A DNA stretch of 64,000 nt from Syntrophaceae bacterium UBA2188 (GTDB lineage: Bacteria; Desulfobacterota; BSN033; UBA1163): positions 1 through 64,000 of the forward strand of contig DCVM01000181.1 of the NCBI GenBank assembly GCA_002327985.1, in the 5' to 3' direction. Positions 17,211 to 26,690 of the stretch are shown here, piece after piece; the first letter of the stretch is position 1; each line of letters begins with the position of its first letter. The position numbers were made by a program, and so were the translations under genes. Under the pieces are notes generated by a model. It saw nothing but the letters and a program-made list of their open reading frames with translations, searched no databases and was not told the origin of the DNA.

Positions 17211-17735
17211 TTAAGATGGTTTTTGACTCTGGAGAGGAGCTAAGATCATGATAAAATTTCTCCCTTCAAACTTGGGCGCCTGCTCCACTTTTCCCCATTC
17301 CTTCGCCTCCTCAGTCACCCTGCCCAGCATGTTTCTCCCTAGGTCTGGGTGGGCTAACTCCCTGCCCCTGAAAACAATGGTCACCTTGGTCTTATTTCCC
17401 TCCTTTAAAAATCGTTCAATATGGCGAAGCTTAAACTGGAAATCATGCTCTTCTGTCTTCGGCCTCATCTTCACTTCTTTGATATGGATCACGGCCTGTT
17501 TCTTTTTGGCCTCGTGTGCCTTTTTACTCTGCTGATATTTGAACTTCCCATAGTCCATGATCCGGCAGACCGGCGGTTCCGATTTTGAAGAAACCTCTAC
17601 CAAGTCTAATTCATAATTGACAGCCAAACGGAGTGCCTCGGACACTGGCAGGATTCCTAACTGCTTCCCTTCGGGGTCAATGACCCTCACTTCCTTCGCT
17701 CGAATTTCTCGATTAATTCGAACCTCCCTGGCGAT
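17211..17735 (-). CDS. infC: Translation initiation factor IF-3, probable AUC start
   Basis: IF-3 keeps 30S subunits free and checks the start codon. The N-domain (INREIRAKEVRVIDPEGKQLG), the lysine-rich linker helix (SKKAHEAKKKQAV) and the C-domain (KEVKMRPKTEEHDFQFKLRH) are all present. The only in-frame ATG near the start (17741) is two bases after GGAGG, too close. The next usable codon is ATC at 17735, eight bases from GGAGG. IF-3 genes in many bacteria begin with AUU, AUC or AUA as an autoregulatory device, so ATC is chosen, giving 174 residues. The ATG would add only two residues. Confidence 0.92.
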   Translation of the reverse strand: MAREVRINREIRAKEVRVIDPEGKQLGILPVSEALRLAVNYELDLVEVSSKSEPPVCRIMDYGKFKYQQSKKAHEAKKKQAVIHIKEVKMRPKTEEHDFQFKLRHIERFLKEGNKTKVTIVFRGRELAHPDLGRNMLGRVTEEAKEWGKVEQAPKFEGRNFIMILAPLQSQKPS

Positions 17736-17813
17736 AAACATCACCTCCTTCTCTTTTTCGCTGTGCCCAAAGCGCTTGCCTGCGGTAGGAAGGCTAAGCA
17801 CTTAGCGTCTTTT

Positions 17814-19718
17814 TCAAAGGGTCGGATATTCAGATTCAACCTGCTTGATGAAATCTTCCACTGGCATCGATTTCAATGTCTCGCCACTTCGCTTGCGAGG
17901 AGAAATCGTCTCTTCCTTTACTTCTCGATCCCCCACTACCAGCATATAGGGAATCTTCTGAACCTGGGCCTCTCGAATCTTGAACCCTAACTTTTCATTA
18001 CGGAAATCTTTCTCGACTCGAACTCCCTTTTGAATCAATTGCTGGTAAACACCTTCTGCATAAGGAATCTGTCGATCCGTCACAGTCATCAGAACAGCCT
18101 GGGTGGGAGCAAGCCAAACAGGAAAGGCCCCTGCATAGTGCTCAATCAATACTCCGATAAACCTCTCCATGGCTCCCAGCACAACGCGGTGAAGCATCAC
18201 CGGTCTGTGCCGTTCTCCGTCACTCCCCACGTAGGTCAGGTCAAACCTCTCGGGCATAGCAAAGTCCACTTGAATCGTCGCACATTGCCATCTCCGGTTG
18301 AGCGCATCTTTTAGCTTGACATCAATCTTCGGACCATAAAAGGCCCCTTCCCCTTCGTTGACATCGTAAGGAAGATTTTTGGCCTGGAGTGCATTCACCA
18401 GGGCTTGAGTGGCCCTGTCCCAATCCTCATCCGCACCAATTGACTTTTCGGGTCGGGTGCTGAGCTCCATCTCAAATTCAAAACCAAAGATCTTCATCAC
18501 ATCATCCACAAATTCGATGATCGCGCAAATCTCGTCATTCAATTGATCAGGCCGGCAGAGGATATGGGCATCGTCCTGGGTGAACCCTCTCACCCGAAGC
18601 AGGCCATGCAGCTCTCCGGATTTTTCATGACGGTAGACCGTCCCTAATTCGAAATAGCGAATGGGAAGATCTCGATAACTTCGAATCTGAGATTTGTAGA
18701 TGAGCATGTGGGCAAGACAATTCATCGGTTTAATTCCATACTCCGCATCCTCCACTTTGGTGAAGTACATCTTGTCCCGGTAGTTTTCGAAATGGCCCGA
18801 CTGTTTCCACAGATCGAGCCGGAGAAGCTGTGGCCCGATGACCATCTGATATCCCCGTTTCAGATGTTCCTTTTTCTCAAAATCCTCTAAGATGCTCCGG
18901 AGCATGGCGCCTTTGGGATGATAGATCACCAGACCTGGACCCGCCTCTTCGCTAAGGCTGAACAGATCGAGTTCCCTCCCCAGTTTTCGGTGGTCTCGTT
19001 TACGGGCCTCCTCAAGCATATGGAGAAATTCTTCCAATGCCTCTTGGGCTGGAAAGGCCGTTCCGTAAATCCTTTGGAGAACTCGGTTCCTTGCATCTCC
19101 CCTCCAGTAAGTTCCCGATACATTTAAAAGCCGAAAGGCCTTGATCCTTCCTGTCGAGGGAATATGAGGCCCTTCACAGAGGTCAATAAAAGTTCCTTGC
19201 CGGTAAAGGGAAACATGATCCGGAAGATCTTCAAGGTGTTCCATCTTATAGGTTTCCCCCATTTCCCGGAATTCTTTAATGGCCTCTTCTTTGGTGACCT
19301 CATTGCGAAAAAAGGGCTCGTCTTTTGCAACGATGTCGGACATCCTTTTTTCAATCATCTCCAGATCTTGAGTTGTAAAAGTTCGATCATAGTCGAAATC
19401 ATAATAGAAACCATTTTCAGTAGATGGACCGAAGGTGAGTTTAACCGTTGGAAAAAGTTCTTTCACGGCCTGAGCCATGACATGAGATGCGGAATGTCGC
19501 AATATCTCCAATCCTTTTTTTGAATGGACGGAGATAAATGAAATGGCGGCATCTTTCTCCACGCTCCTGCTTAGATCAAGTAGCATCCCATTAATCTGAG
19601 CTGCGACAGCCTCTTTATCCCACTGGTCAGCTAACTCCTTTAGTTTCGTTCCTTTAGGAATTAATTTTTTGACACCATCGGGCATGGTGATCAATATTTG
19701 GTCTTCCATTTCTCCCAT
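17814..19718 (-). CDS. thrS: Threonyl-tRNA synthetase
   Basis: A 634-residue class II synthetase of full length. Domains in order: N-terminal TGS (about 5-65), editing domain with [11 protein letters not shown] (about 77-87), catalytic core with [13 protein letters not shown] and [18 protein letters not shown], and the anticodon-binding domain ([16 protein letters not shown]). It heads the thrS-infC-rpmI-rplT-pheST-ihfA block. A hairpin lies in its leader. The start could also be the ATG three codons later. Confidence 0.98.
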   Translation of the reverse strand: MGEMEDQILITMPDGVKKLIPKGTKLKELADQWDKEAVAAQINGMLLDLSRSVEKDAAISFISVHSKKGLEILRHSASHVMAQAVKELFPTVKLTFGPSTENGFYYDFDYDRTFTTQDLEMIEKRMSDIVAKDEPFFRNEVTKEEAIKEFREMGETYKMEHLEDLPDHVSLYRQGTFIDLCEGPHIPSTGRIKAFRLLNVSGTYWRGDARNRVLQRIYGTAFPAQEALEEFLHMLEEARKRDHRKLGRELDLFSLSEEAGPGLVIYHPKGAMLRSILEDFEKKEHLKRGYQMVIGPQLLRLDLWKQSGHFENYRDKMYFTKVEDAEYGIKPMNCLAHMLIYKSQIRSYRDLPIRYFELGTVYRHEKSGELHGLLRVRGFTQDDAHILCRPDQLNDEICAIIEFVDDVMKIFGFEFEMELSTRPEKSIGADEDWDRATQALVNALQAKNLPYDVNEGEGAFYGPKIDVKLKDALNRRWQCATIQVDFAMPERFDLTYVGSDGERHRPVMLHRVVLGAMERFIGVLIEHYAGAFPVWLAPTQAVLMTVTDRQIPYAEGVYQQLIQKGVRVEKDFRNEKLGFKIREAQVQKIPYMLVVGDREVKEETISPRKRSGETLKSMPVEDFIKQVESEYPTL

Positions 19719-19741
19719 GGCCTCTCTTAAATTGAAGCGGA

Positions 19742-19778
19742 AGAGGCATCACCCTTAAAAAATACGAATGATGCCTCT
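19742..19778 (-). promoter_or_regulatory. Hairpin in the thrS leader
   Basis: Perfect 10-bp arms AGAGGCATCA (19742-19751) and TGATGCCTCT (19769-19778) around a 17-base loop, ending 24 bases upstream of thrS. There is no T-run on the thrS strand, so it is not an ordinary terminator for that direction. An autoregulatory operator, as in E. coli thrS, or a hairpin terminating transcription on the other strand are both possible. Confidence 0.45.
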
Positions 19779-19849
19779 CCATTTTGTTTTGATTAAAAGG
19801 TCTGTCTCTTCAATAACTTATGTTTCACTTTTTAATAAATTGGTTTCAA

Positions 19850-19924
19850 TGGTAGGCACGTGGGGATTTGAACCCCAGACTTCTACCGCGTCAAGGTAGC
19901 GCTCTCCCCCTGAGCTACGTGCCT
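19850..19924 (-). tRNA. tRNA-Val (anticodon GAC)
   Basis: On the minus strand: acceptor AGGCACG pairs with CGTGCCT, D-arm GCTC...GAGC, anticodon stem CTACC/GGTAG with loop TTGACGC giving GAC, T-arm TGGGG TTCAAAT CCCCA, and an encoded CCA. 75 bases. It lies between clpB and thrS. Confidence 0.96.
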
Positions 19925-20031
19925 TTCGACCTCCCTTGCCTCTCCCTTGACAGGTAAAGGCAGATTTTAAAAAACGTTGTATGCATAACAGGTTTTTCGA
20001 ATATTGTCAAGAAAATTGTTAAGTTACAACT

Positions 20032-22623
20032 CTATACCTTGAATACTAATTCCCCTTTCCTATCATCTATGTCTGCCGTAATCGTATGGCCTTCTTTAAA
20101 CTTGCCTTCCAATAGCTTCATCGCTAATTTATCTTGAATTTCCTTTTGAATCACACGCTTAAGTGGTCGAGCCCCATAAGCAGGATCAAAGCCTTCCTGG
20201 GCCAACCATTTTTTTGCTTCTTCAGTCATTTTAAGTTGAATTCGCCTCTCCGATAGGCGTTGCTCCAATTTTTTAACCTGAATCTCAACAATCGCCTTGA
20301 TCTGCTCCAATCCGAGACTGTGAAAGATGATCAACTCATCAACTCGATTCAAAAATTCGGGTTTAAAATGGGCTTTGACCGCATCCATCACTCGACGCCG
20401 CATTTCCTCATAGTCTTTCTCACCTAAGTCCATGATCCACTGGCTTCCGATATTGGAAGTCATGATGACCACTGTATTTTTGAAATCAACGGTTCGGCCG
20501 TGGCCATCGGTCAACCTTCCATCATCTAAAATCTGTAGGAGGATATTAAACACTTCAGGATGAGCTTTCTCAATCTCATCCATGAGAACGATAGAATAAG
20601 GCCTTCTTCTCACCGCCTCGGTGAGAAAACCACCTTCTTCATATCCAACATATCCGGGCGGGGCCCCGATCAACCGGGCCACAGAATGTTTTTCCATGTA
20701 TTCCGACATATCGATTCGGACCATCGCCTGTTCATCATCGAATAAGAACTCAGCCAGTGCTCGAGCCAATTCCGTTTTTCCGACTCCCGTCGGTCCCATA
20801 AAGATAAAAGAACCGATAGGCCGGTTGGGGTCCTGCAACCCTGCCCTTGCCCTTCTCACGGCATTGGAGACAGCAAGGATGGCATCGTCCTGACCCACCA
20901 CCCTCTTTCTGAGTCTCTCTTCCATATGGATCAATTTTTCGACCTCCCCCTCCAACATTTTTGAAACAGGGATGCCAGTCCATTTGGAAACCACTTCGGC
21001 CACATCCTCCTCATCCACTTCCTCCTTAAGCATCTTCTCGCTTTTTTGAAGCTCGGACAATTTTTCTTCCTCTTTCTTCAATTCGCTTTCGAGCCTCGCC
21101 ATCTCTCCGTACTGCAACTCGGCCAGCCTCGAATAGTTGACCTCTCGTTCTGCCTCCGTCATCATCTGTTTCGTTTTTTCAATCTGCTCTTTGATTTGAT
21201 GGATTCGCGAGATCCCTTTTTTCTCATTTTCCCATTTGAGCGTTTTTTCTTTGACATCCTCCTTTAAACTCGCCAGCTCTTTTTCGATTTTTTTCAATCT
21301 TTCAATGGAGGCCTTGTCCTTCTCTTTTTTCAATGCCTGACGTTCGATCTCTAATTGCATCACCTTCCGCTGGATTTCATCGATCTCCATCGGAACGCTA
21401 TCGATCTCAATTCTCAGCTTGGAGGCTGCTTCATCGATCAAATCAACTGCTTTATCTGGAAGGAAGCGATCTGAAATATATCGGTGTGAAAGCATGGCAG
21501 CAGCGATGATGGCTGAGTCCTTGATTTTCACACCATGATGGACTTCATAACGCTCTTTCAATCCCCTTAAAATAGCGATCGTATCTTCAACCGTTGGTTG
21601 ACTGACGTAGATCGGTTGGAATCGACGCTCTAAAGCCGCATCCTTTTCCACATACTTCCGATATTCGTTGAGTGTGGTGGCGCCGACACATCGGAGCTCC
21701 CCTCGAGCCAGGGCAGGCTTTAACATATTCGAGGCATCAATCGCACCTTCTGCTGCACCCGCTCCCACTAAGGTGTGGAGTTCGTCAATGAAAAGAATGA
21801 TATTCCCTGCGGCATTCGAAATCTCTTTCAAAACCGCTTTCAATCGTTCTTCAAACTCACCCCTAAATTTTGCGCCTGCGATCATAGCCCCCAGGTCAAG
21901 GGCAACCAACTTCTTATTCTTCAAGGTCTCAGGGACATCCCCTTTGACGATTCTCTGTGCCAACCCTTCCACGATGGCCGTCTTACCGACTCCTGGCTCC
22001 CCGATCAATACGGGATTGTTCTTCGTTCTTCTTGAGAGAACCTGAATCACCCTCCGGATTTCATCATCTCTACCGATGACGGGGTCGAGTTTTCCTTTGC
22101 GCGCCTCTTCCGTCAGATCCCTGCTGTATCGTTTTAAAGCCTGGTATTTCTCTTCCGGGTTCTGATCCGTCACACGATGAGGCCCCCGGATCTCTTGTAA
22201 CACTCTAAAGATCGCATCCTTGGTCGCCCCATTTCTCTGAAGGATCTGAAAAGAAGCTCCCTGCTTCTCATCCGCAATGGCAATGAGGAGATGCTCCGTG
22301 GACAGGTATTCATCCGCCAACCTTTCAGCTTCTTTCCAGGCCATGTTAAAAATTTCGTTGACCCGGCTGGACAGATAAACCTGCCCCGCCCCTCTTCCTG
22401 TCACCTGAGGAATACGATTTAACTCATTGTCCAATTGAGAAATGATTAAATCCGGATTGGCCCCTAATTTTTGGAGAATGGGAATGACGATCCCTTCCTT
22501 CTGCCCGAGGAGGGCTGACAAGAGGTGTTCCACATCGATCTGTTGATGGTGTTTTCGTTCTGCAATAGATTTGGCTTCTTGCAAGGCCTCTTGAGCCTTT
22601 AGCGTAAATTTCTCTATATTCAT
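20032..22623 (-). CDS. clpB: ATP-dependent disaggregase ClpB
   Basis: An 863-residue Hsp100 chaperone that works with DnaK to dissolve protein aggregates. The N-domain (about 1-145) has two Clp repeats. The first AAA+ domain has GEPGVGKT (about 203-210) and [13 protein letters not shown] long coiled-coil M-domain follows (about 400-520, many Glu/Lys), which marks ClpB rather than ClpA/C. The second AAA+ domain has [11 protein letters not shown] and [13 protein letters not shown]. No ClpP-binding loop is expected. It is followed by tRNA-Val. Confidence 0.98.
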   Translation of the reverse strand: MNIEKFTLKAQEALQEAKSIAERKHHQQIDVEHLLSALLGQKEGIVIPILQKLGANPDLIISQLDNELNRIPQVTGRGAGQVYLSSRVNEIFNMAWKEAERLADEYLSTEHLLIAIADEKQGASFQILQRNGATKDAIFRVLQEIRGPHRVTDQNPEEKYQALKRYSRDLTEEARKGKLDPVIGRDDEIRRVIQVLSRRTKNNPVLIGEPGVGKTAIVEGLAQRIVKGDVPETLKNKKLVALDLGAMIAGAKFRGEFEERLKAVLKEISNAAGNIILFIDELHTLVGAGAAEGAIDASNMLKPALARGELRCVGATTLNEYRKYVEKDAALERRFQPIYVSQPTVEDTIAILRGLKERYEVHHGVKIKDSAIIAAAMLSHRYISDRFLPDKAVDLIDEAASKLRIEIDSVPMEIDEIQRKVMQLEIERQALKKEKDKASIERLKKIEKELASLKEDVKEKTLKWENEKKGISRIHQIKEQIEKTKQMMTEAEREVNYSRLAELQYGEMARLESELKKEEEKLSELQKSEKMLKEEVDEEDVAEVVSKWTGIPVSKMLEGEVEKLIHMEERLRKRVVGQDDAILAVSNAVRRARAGLQDPNRPIGSFIFMGPTGVGKTELARALAEFLFDDEQAMVRIDMSEYMEKHSVARLIGAPPGYVGYEEGGFLTEAVRRRPYSIVLMDEIEKAHPEVFNILLQILDDGRLTDGHGRTVDFKNTVVIMTSNIGSQWIMDLGEKDYEEMRRRVMDAVKAHFKPEFLNRVDELIIFHSLGLEQIKAIVEIQVKKLEQRLSERRIQLKMTEEAKKWLAQEGFDPAYGARPLKRVIQKEIQDKLAMKLLEGKFKEGHTITADIDDRKGELVFKV

Positions 22624-22697
22624 GATATTCCACTCCCCTCCTTCAAATTTACCTAAAAATAATCATCCTCTTGGGGTTTTGCAAATAAATTCCTCTG

Positions 22698-23525
22698 TTA
22701 TTTTAGGACTTCTGCTAACTGGGCAAATTCCTGAATCGTCAGGGTTTCTGGTCTCCTTCGGGGTTCTATTCCTATGCTTTCCATCTTGGATTCTATGGAT
22801 TCGGGGAGAGAAAGTTCTGAATGCTTCAGAGCATTGGCCAGGGTCTTTCTGCGGTGACCAAAACAGGCTTTCACAACCCCCCTGAACCACTCTTCATCCT
22901 TCATGTCAATCATGGACTTTTCTTTCCAGGCCATATGAACCACGGCCGATTCAACCTTTGGGGGTGGAAAGAACGCAGAGGGTTTGATGAAGAACTGGGT
23001 CGAAACATTTAAAAACATTTGTAAGAAAACCGTTAGCGGACCGTATTCTTTGCAACCTGGAAGAGCCCTTATTCTCTCTGCCACCTCTTTCTGAAGCATT
23101 AAAGTGAAGGTTGAAAAAATCTCCTTGGCTTCTATAAAACGAAAAAGAAGAGGAGTGGAAATCTGGTAGGGTAGATTGGCCACCACCTTGAGTGGATATT
23201 CTTCCCTCTCAAAAAACTGGCTAAAGTCCATCTTTAAAATATCCCTTCGGACCACCTCCACATTAGAATAGTTTCTCACCTTCTCATTCAGTATCGCTAC
23301 CAACTTCGGATCGATTTCAATAGCAATCACTTTTTTAGCCTGATGGGCCAGAGCAAGGGTCATCGCTCCAAGGCCAGGTCCTACCTCAAGAACCACATCC
23401 CCTTTTTCAACTTTGGCGGTCCGGATCACTTTATTCAGGATATTTCGGTCGACAAGGAAATGCTGGCCTAAGCTTTTTCTAGGGAATAAACCATATTCTG
23501 CTAATTCTTTTCTGACGGAGGTCAT
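22698..23525 (-). CDS. rsmA: 16S rRNA dimethyladenosine transferase (KsgA/RsmA)
   Basis: Dimethylates two adjacent adenosines near the 3' end of 16S rRNA. It starts MTSVRKELAEYGLFPRKSLG, with QHFLVDRNIL and the SAM-binding motif VLEVGPGLGAMTLAL, and catalytic VVANLPYQIS. The ATG at 23525 follows GGGGACAAGT; an upstream ATG at 23546 has no ribosome site and would read through an 18-base palindrome. 275 residues, normal length. It is adjacent to tsaD. Confidence 0.96.
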   Translation of the reverse strand: MTSVRKELAEYGLFPRKSLGQHFLVDRNILNKVIRTAKVEKGDVVLEVGPGLGAMTLALAHQAKKVIAIEIDPKLVAILNEKVRNYSNVEVVRRDILKMDFSQFFEREEYPLKVVANLPYQISTPLLFRFIEAKEIFSTFTLMLQKEVAERIRALPGCKEYGPLTVFLQMFLNVSTQFFIKPSAFFPPPKVESAVVHMAWKEKSMIDMKDEEWFRGVVKACFGHRRKTLANALKHSELSLPESIESKMESIGIEPRRRPETLTIQEFAQLAEVLK

Positions 23526-23547
23526 ACTTGTCCCCGCTATGCGCATT

Positions 23548-23565
23548 ACGCTGAGCGCTCAGCGT
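23548..23565. repeat. 18-base perfect palindrome between rsmA and tsaD
   Basis: ACGCTGAGCGCTCAGCGT in the short gap between tsaD and rsmA. It may be a hairpin in the shared transcript or an operator. A related but imperfect GCTAAGCACTTAGCG lies near 17792-17806, between infC and thrS. Confidence 0.5.
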
Positions 23566-23572
23566 TCTGATG

Positions 23573-24586
23573 TTAGAGCGGTAAATTTGAAAAGGCGTTG
23601 AGAGAAAAATTGGACCGAATCCCTTTTTTTAAATATTCATATCCAACCACTCCCACCATCGCAGCATTGTCCGTGCAAAAGACGGGAGAAGGAAGGTAAA
23701 CACTCAATTTCTGCCGAATCGACTCTTCTTTTATCTTTTGCCGAAGGCGTTGATTGGCAGCCACCCCTCCTGAAAGAACCATTCTCTTCAATTTCTGTTG
23801 TTGAGCGGCTTCAACCGTTTTCTTCACCAATACCTCAACCACGGCCTCCTGAAAACTGGAGATTATATCCTTCATGAGACTTTCGGAATAACCCTCTAAA
23901 GGTTCGGGATGAGTCTTGACATAATTGACAACAGAAGTCTTGAGTCCACTAAAACTGAAATCGAGAGAATTTTTCGAGAGGACAGGCCTCGGGAATCGAA
24001 CGGCCTTTGGATTTCCCGTCTTAGAGAGTTCGTCAATCACCGGCCCTCCCGGATATCCAAGACCCAAGAGCTTGGCCACCTTGTCAAAGGCCTCTCCTGC
24101 TGCATCATCTCGGGTCTGTCCCAATCGTTTGTATTTTCCAAATCCATCCATTCGAAAAAGAGAGGTGTGACCTCCTGAGACGACCAATCCGATGAATGGA
24201 AAGGGGGGAGGTTTCTCCTCAAGAAAAATGGCTGAGAGATGTGCCTCAATGTGGTTGACGCCGATGAAGGGTAATCCTCTGGCAAAGGCTATTGATTTTG
24301 CAAAGGAGAGGCCGACCAAAAGGGAACCTACCAACCCCGGTCCCTGGGTCACCGCAATCCCATCAATGTCTTTTAAAGTCACCTTGGCTGTTTCCAATGC
24401 TTCTGTCACAATGGGTACAATCGATTCGATATGTTTTCTTGAAGCGAGCTCCGGAACCACGCCTCCGTATTTCTGATGAACCGAAACTTGTGAAGAGACG
24501 ACATTGGAGAGGATCTTCCTCCCATCTAAAATCACAGCCGCTCCCGTATCGTCACAGGATGTCTCAATCGCTAAAACCCGCATCAA
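23573..24586 (-). CDS. tsaD: tRNA N6-threonylcarbamoyladenosine transferase TsaD
   Basis: A 337-residue ASKHA-fold enzyme that transfers the threonylcarbamoyl group to A37 of ANN-decoding tRNAs with TsaB and TsaE. Seen: LAIETSCDDTGAAVI at the start, the HIEAHLSA metal motif (His pair), VVSGGHTSLF, and DDAAGEAFDKVAKLLGLGYPG. The C-terminal MVLSGGVAANQRLR and FCTDNAAMVG also match. The partner genes are not in this window. Confidence 0.97.
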   Translation of the reverse strand: MMRVLAIETSCDDTGAAVILDGRKILSNVVSSQVSVHQKYGGVVPELASRKHIESIVPIVTEALETAKVTLKDIDGIAVTQGPGLVGSLLVGLSFAKSIAFARGLPFIGVNHIEAHLSAIFLEEKPPPFPFIGLVVSGGHTSLFRMDGFGKYKRLGQTRDDAAGEAFDKVAKLLGLGYPGGPVIDELSKTGNPKAVRFPRPVLSKNSLDFSFSGLKTSVVNYVKTHPEPLEGYSESLMKDIISSFQEAVVEVLVKKTVEAAQQQKLKRMVLSGGVAANQRLRQKIKEESIRQKLSVYLPSPVFCTDNAAMVGVVGYEYLKKGIRSNFSLNAFSNLPL

Positions 24587-24600
24587 AATCTCCTAAAATC

Positions 24601-25110
24601 TTAGAAGGTTATGGCAATGAAGCCCTTGCCTACCGGCGGGCAGTTGTTTGGTTTAGGGTTAACAAAATGGGCCTCCTTCCCTAACCTCATGCCCGGATCT
24701 CCCTCGCTTCGAAACGATTTAAGAGGCCATATTAGGCTTAAGATGAGGTAAATGACCCATAGCCAAATTAAGACAATGATGATTGCAGCGATCCAGTTTT
24801 TGGGTTTTTTATTTAAGAAATCAGACTGTACCTTTGCTCTACATTCTTCCAATATATCTCCGGGAATGATTTTGATGAGAAGGACAATCCCTGTTGAAAC
24901 AATGATGAGATCATCCAGATATCCTACAAGAGGTATAAAATCTGGAATGAGATCGATGGGGCTCAACGCATAACCGATAATGAGCGCTGCCAAGGCTTTT
25001 GCATACCAAGGTGTCCTGGGATGCTTGGTGGCTAAATAAATAGCGCAACCCTCACTTTTTAATTGCTTTGATTTAGTTTTCCACAATTTAAAATCTATGT
25101 TCCAAGTCAT
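24601..25110 (-). CDS. DUF1232 (YkvA-like) membrane protein
   Basis: A 169-residue protein with a DUF1232 core: KALAALIIGYALSPIDLIPD, then FIPLVGYLDDLIIVSTG, where the SPIDLIPD signature is clear. A second hydrophobic segment (about 107-130) is likely transmembrane. The final 35 residues are unlike the family and overlap an intergenic palindrome (TGCCTACCGGCGGGCA, 24627-24642), so the original stop may have been lost. Function of the family is unknown. Confidence 0.8.
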   Translation of the reverse strand: MTWNIDFKLWKTKSKQLKSEGCAIYLATKHPRTPWYAKALAALIIGYALSPIDLIPDFIPLVGYLDDLIIVSTGIVLLIKIIPGDILEECRAKVQSDFLNKKPKNWIAAIIIVLIWLWVIYLILSLIWPLKSFRSEGDPGMRLGKEAHFVNPKPNNCPPVGKGFIAITF

Positions 25111-25136
25111 TCATAGAACCAAACAAATGGGCAGGT

Positions 25137-25844
25137 TTATTTTAAAAAAAGTATTGGGTCAAGTGCCTTATTGTTTTTTCGGATTTCAAAATGGAGGTGG
25201 GGGCCTGAAGTTCTTCCTGTCTGGCCCACCTTTCCGATGATCTGTCCCTTCTCTACCCATGTCCCCTCTTCTACCAGGTTTATCTGATTGTGCGCATAAA
25301 CCGTAATGTATTCCTCGGAATGCCGAAGGATGATTAAATTTCCATATCCCTTGATGGTATCATTGGCATAGATAACCCTCCCGGCGTTTGAAGCTTTAAT
25401 CGGTGTCCCAATAGAAGAGGAGATATCAATCCCCTGATGTCTTTTATCCTCCGCCTCTTCAAACACCTTGCTGACCGTTCCTTCCACTGGCCAGATGAAA
25501 CCAAAATCTTTATAGGCGATCTTTTCTTTCTCCGCTGGTTCAACTAAGACATCCTCAATATAGATTTCTACTTTTAAAACCTTTTTTGCCCCTGGAATAA
25601 AAATTCGTTGACCGGTCTGAATTTTACTTGGATCCGCAATCCCATTGAGCGTGGCCACCTTTTTGAGATCAACGTCATAGGTCTTACAAATACGATAGAG
25701 GGTTTGATGCCTCTCCACCACGTGATAAACCCCTTTCTTCTCGCGAGCGGAAGGGGTTTGCTCGAACGGGACCTTATGCTTTGCACATCCGCCAATGAGG
25801 AAAATGACCGAAAGGAATGCAAAACATAGAATATTTTTTAACAT
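25137..25844 (-). CDS. LysM/M23 peptidase-family lipoprotein (NlpD-like)
   Basis: A 235-residue lipoprotein: signal sequence with lipobox LIGGC (Cys near 20), a LysM peptidoglycan-binding domain (about 40-88, YHVVERHQTLYRICKTYDV), then an M23 domain (about 130-235). The M23 metal residues look present: HQGIDI, YAHNQ and HLHFEIR. Such proteins cut peptidoglycan crosslinks or activate amidases in cell separation; an intact HxxxD and HxH suggests activity. It lies just upstream of the DUF1232 gene and downstream of pcm, as nlpD and pcm are often linked in Proteobacteria. Confidence 0.9.
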   Translation of the reverse strand: MLKNILCFAFLSVIFLIGGCAKHKVPFEQTPSAREKKGVYHVVERHQTLYRICKTYDVDLKKVATLNGIADPSKIQTGQRIFIPGAKKVLKVEIYIEDVLVEPAEKEKIAYKDFGFIWPVEGTVSKVFEEAEDKRHQGIDISSSIGTPIKASNAGRVIYANDTIKGYGNLIILRHSEEYITVYAHNQINLVEEGTWVEKGQIIGKVGQTGRTSGPHLHFEIRKNNKALDPILFLK

Positions 25845-25976
25845 CCCACTTTAAAAAATGAAGTATTTTATCAGAAGTTAAAGTTAAAGTTAAAGCTACA
25901 GCTACTCAAAATCCTCTTCTAAAAAGAAACGACCTCTCATGCCATCCTTTGTTATTTATTGTTCATTGTTATTTAT

Positions 25977-26624
25977 TCACTCGTTTTCCCACCCATATTT
26001 CCCAATCAGTTTGACGAATCGGCAGCCGCCCAAGTCCTCTTTTTTTACACCCTTTTCTGTCTTGGTCACCCGGAATAAATCTTGAACAAAAGCATCCCCC
26101 ACAGGAATAACCAACCTCCCGCCCATCGTCAATTGTTCGATCAGGGGTTGGGGAATCTCAGGAGACCCTGCCGTGACGATGATCGCATCGAACGGGCTTT
26201 CCTCCATCCATCCAAAGGTCCCATCGAAAATTTTGATTTCGACATTAAAATACCCCAATTCATAGAGTAACTTCCTCGCCCGGATGGCCAAGGAACGAAT
26301 CCTTTCAATGGAAAAAACTTTCTCGGACAATTCACCAAGGATAGCTGTCTGGTATCCGGAGCCGGTCCCGATCTCTAACACTTTTTCTTTTCCGGTGAGC
26401 AGCAGTGCCTCTGTCATCATGGCGACCATATAGGGTTGGGAAATGGTTTGCTTCTCTCCAATAGGCAGGGGATGGTCGCTATAGGCTTGGTTTTGGAGGG
26501 CTTCCTCTACGAAAAGGTGGCGAGGAATTTTCTTCATTGCAGAAATCAGTTTAGCGTCTTCAATTCCTCTGGAGGCAATCTGCTCTTCCACCATCTTCAA
26601 CCTTGCCTTCGGAAAATCAATCAT
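25977..26624 (-). CDS. pcm: Protein-L-isoaspartate O-methyltransferase
   Basis: Repairs isoaspartyl residues by SAM-dependent methylation. The motifs [37 protein letters not shown] and [15 protein letters not shown] are clear. Start choice is uncertain: ATG 26642 lacks a ribosome site, 26624 gives a usual N-terminus but is directly after AGAGG, and 26594 (MVEEQ) has AGG six bases upstream. About 215 residues. Pairs with the nlpD-like gene downstream. Confidence 0.95.
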   Translation of the reverse strand: MIDFPKARLKMVEEQIASRGIEDAKLISAMKKIPRHLFVEEALQNQAYSDHPLPIGEKQTISQPYMVAMMTEALLLTGKEKVLEIGTGSGYQTAILGELSEKVFSIERIRSLAIRARKLLYELGYFNVEIKIFDGTFGWMEESPFDAIIVTAGSPEIPQPLIEQLTMGGRLVIPVGDAFVQDLFRVTKTEKGVKKEDLGGCRFVKLIGKYGWENE

Positions 26625-26690
26625 CCTCTTAAAACCCCACATTCGGATTGAAGATTGCGGATTGCGGATTGCGGATTTGAAAAGAATCTT

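Noticed and set aside
26643..26690. GATTGCG tandem words between pcm and mutS as a regulatory array
   Set aside because: Only about three short units that recur near 54360; looks like low-complexity spacer.
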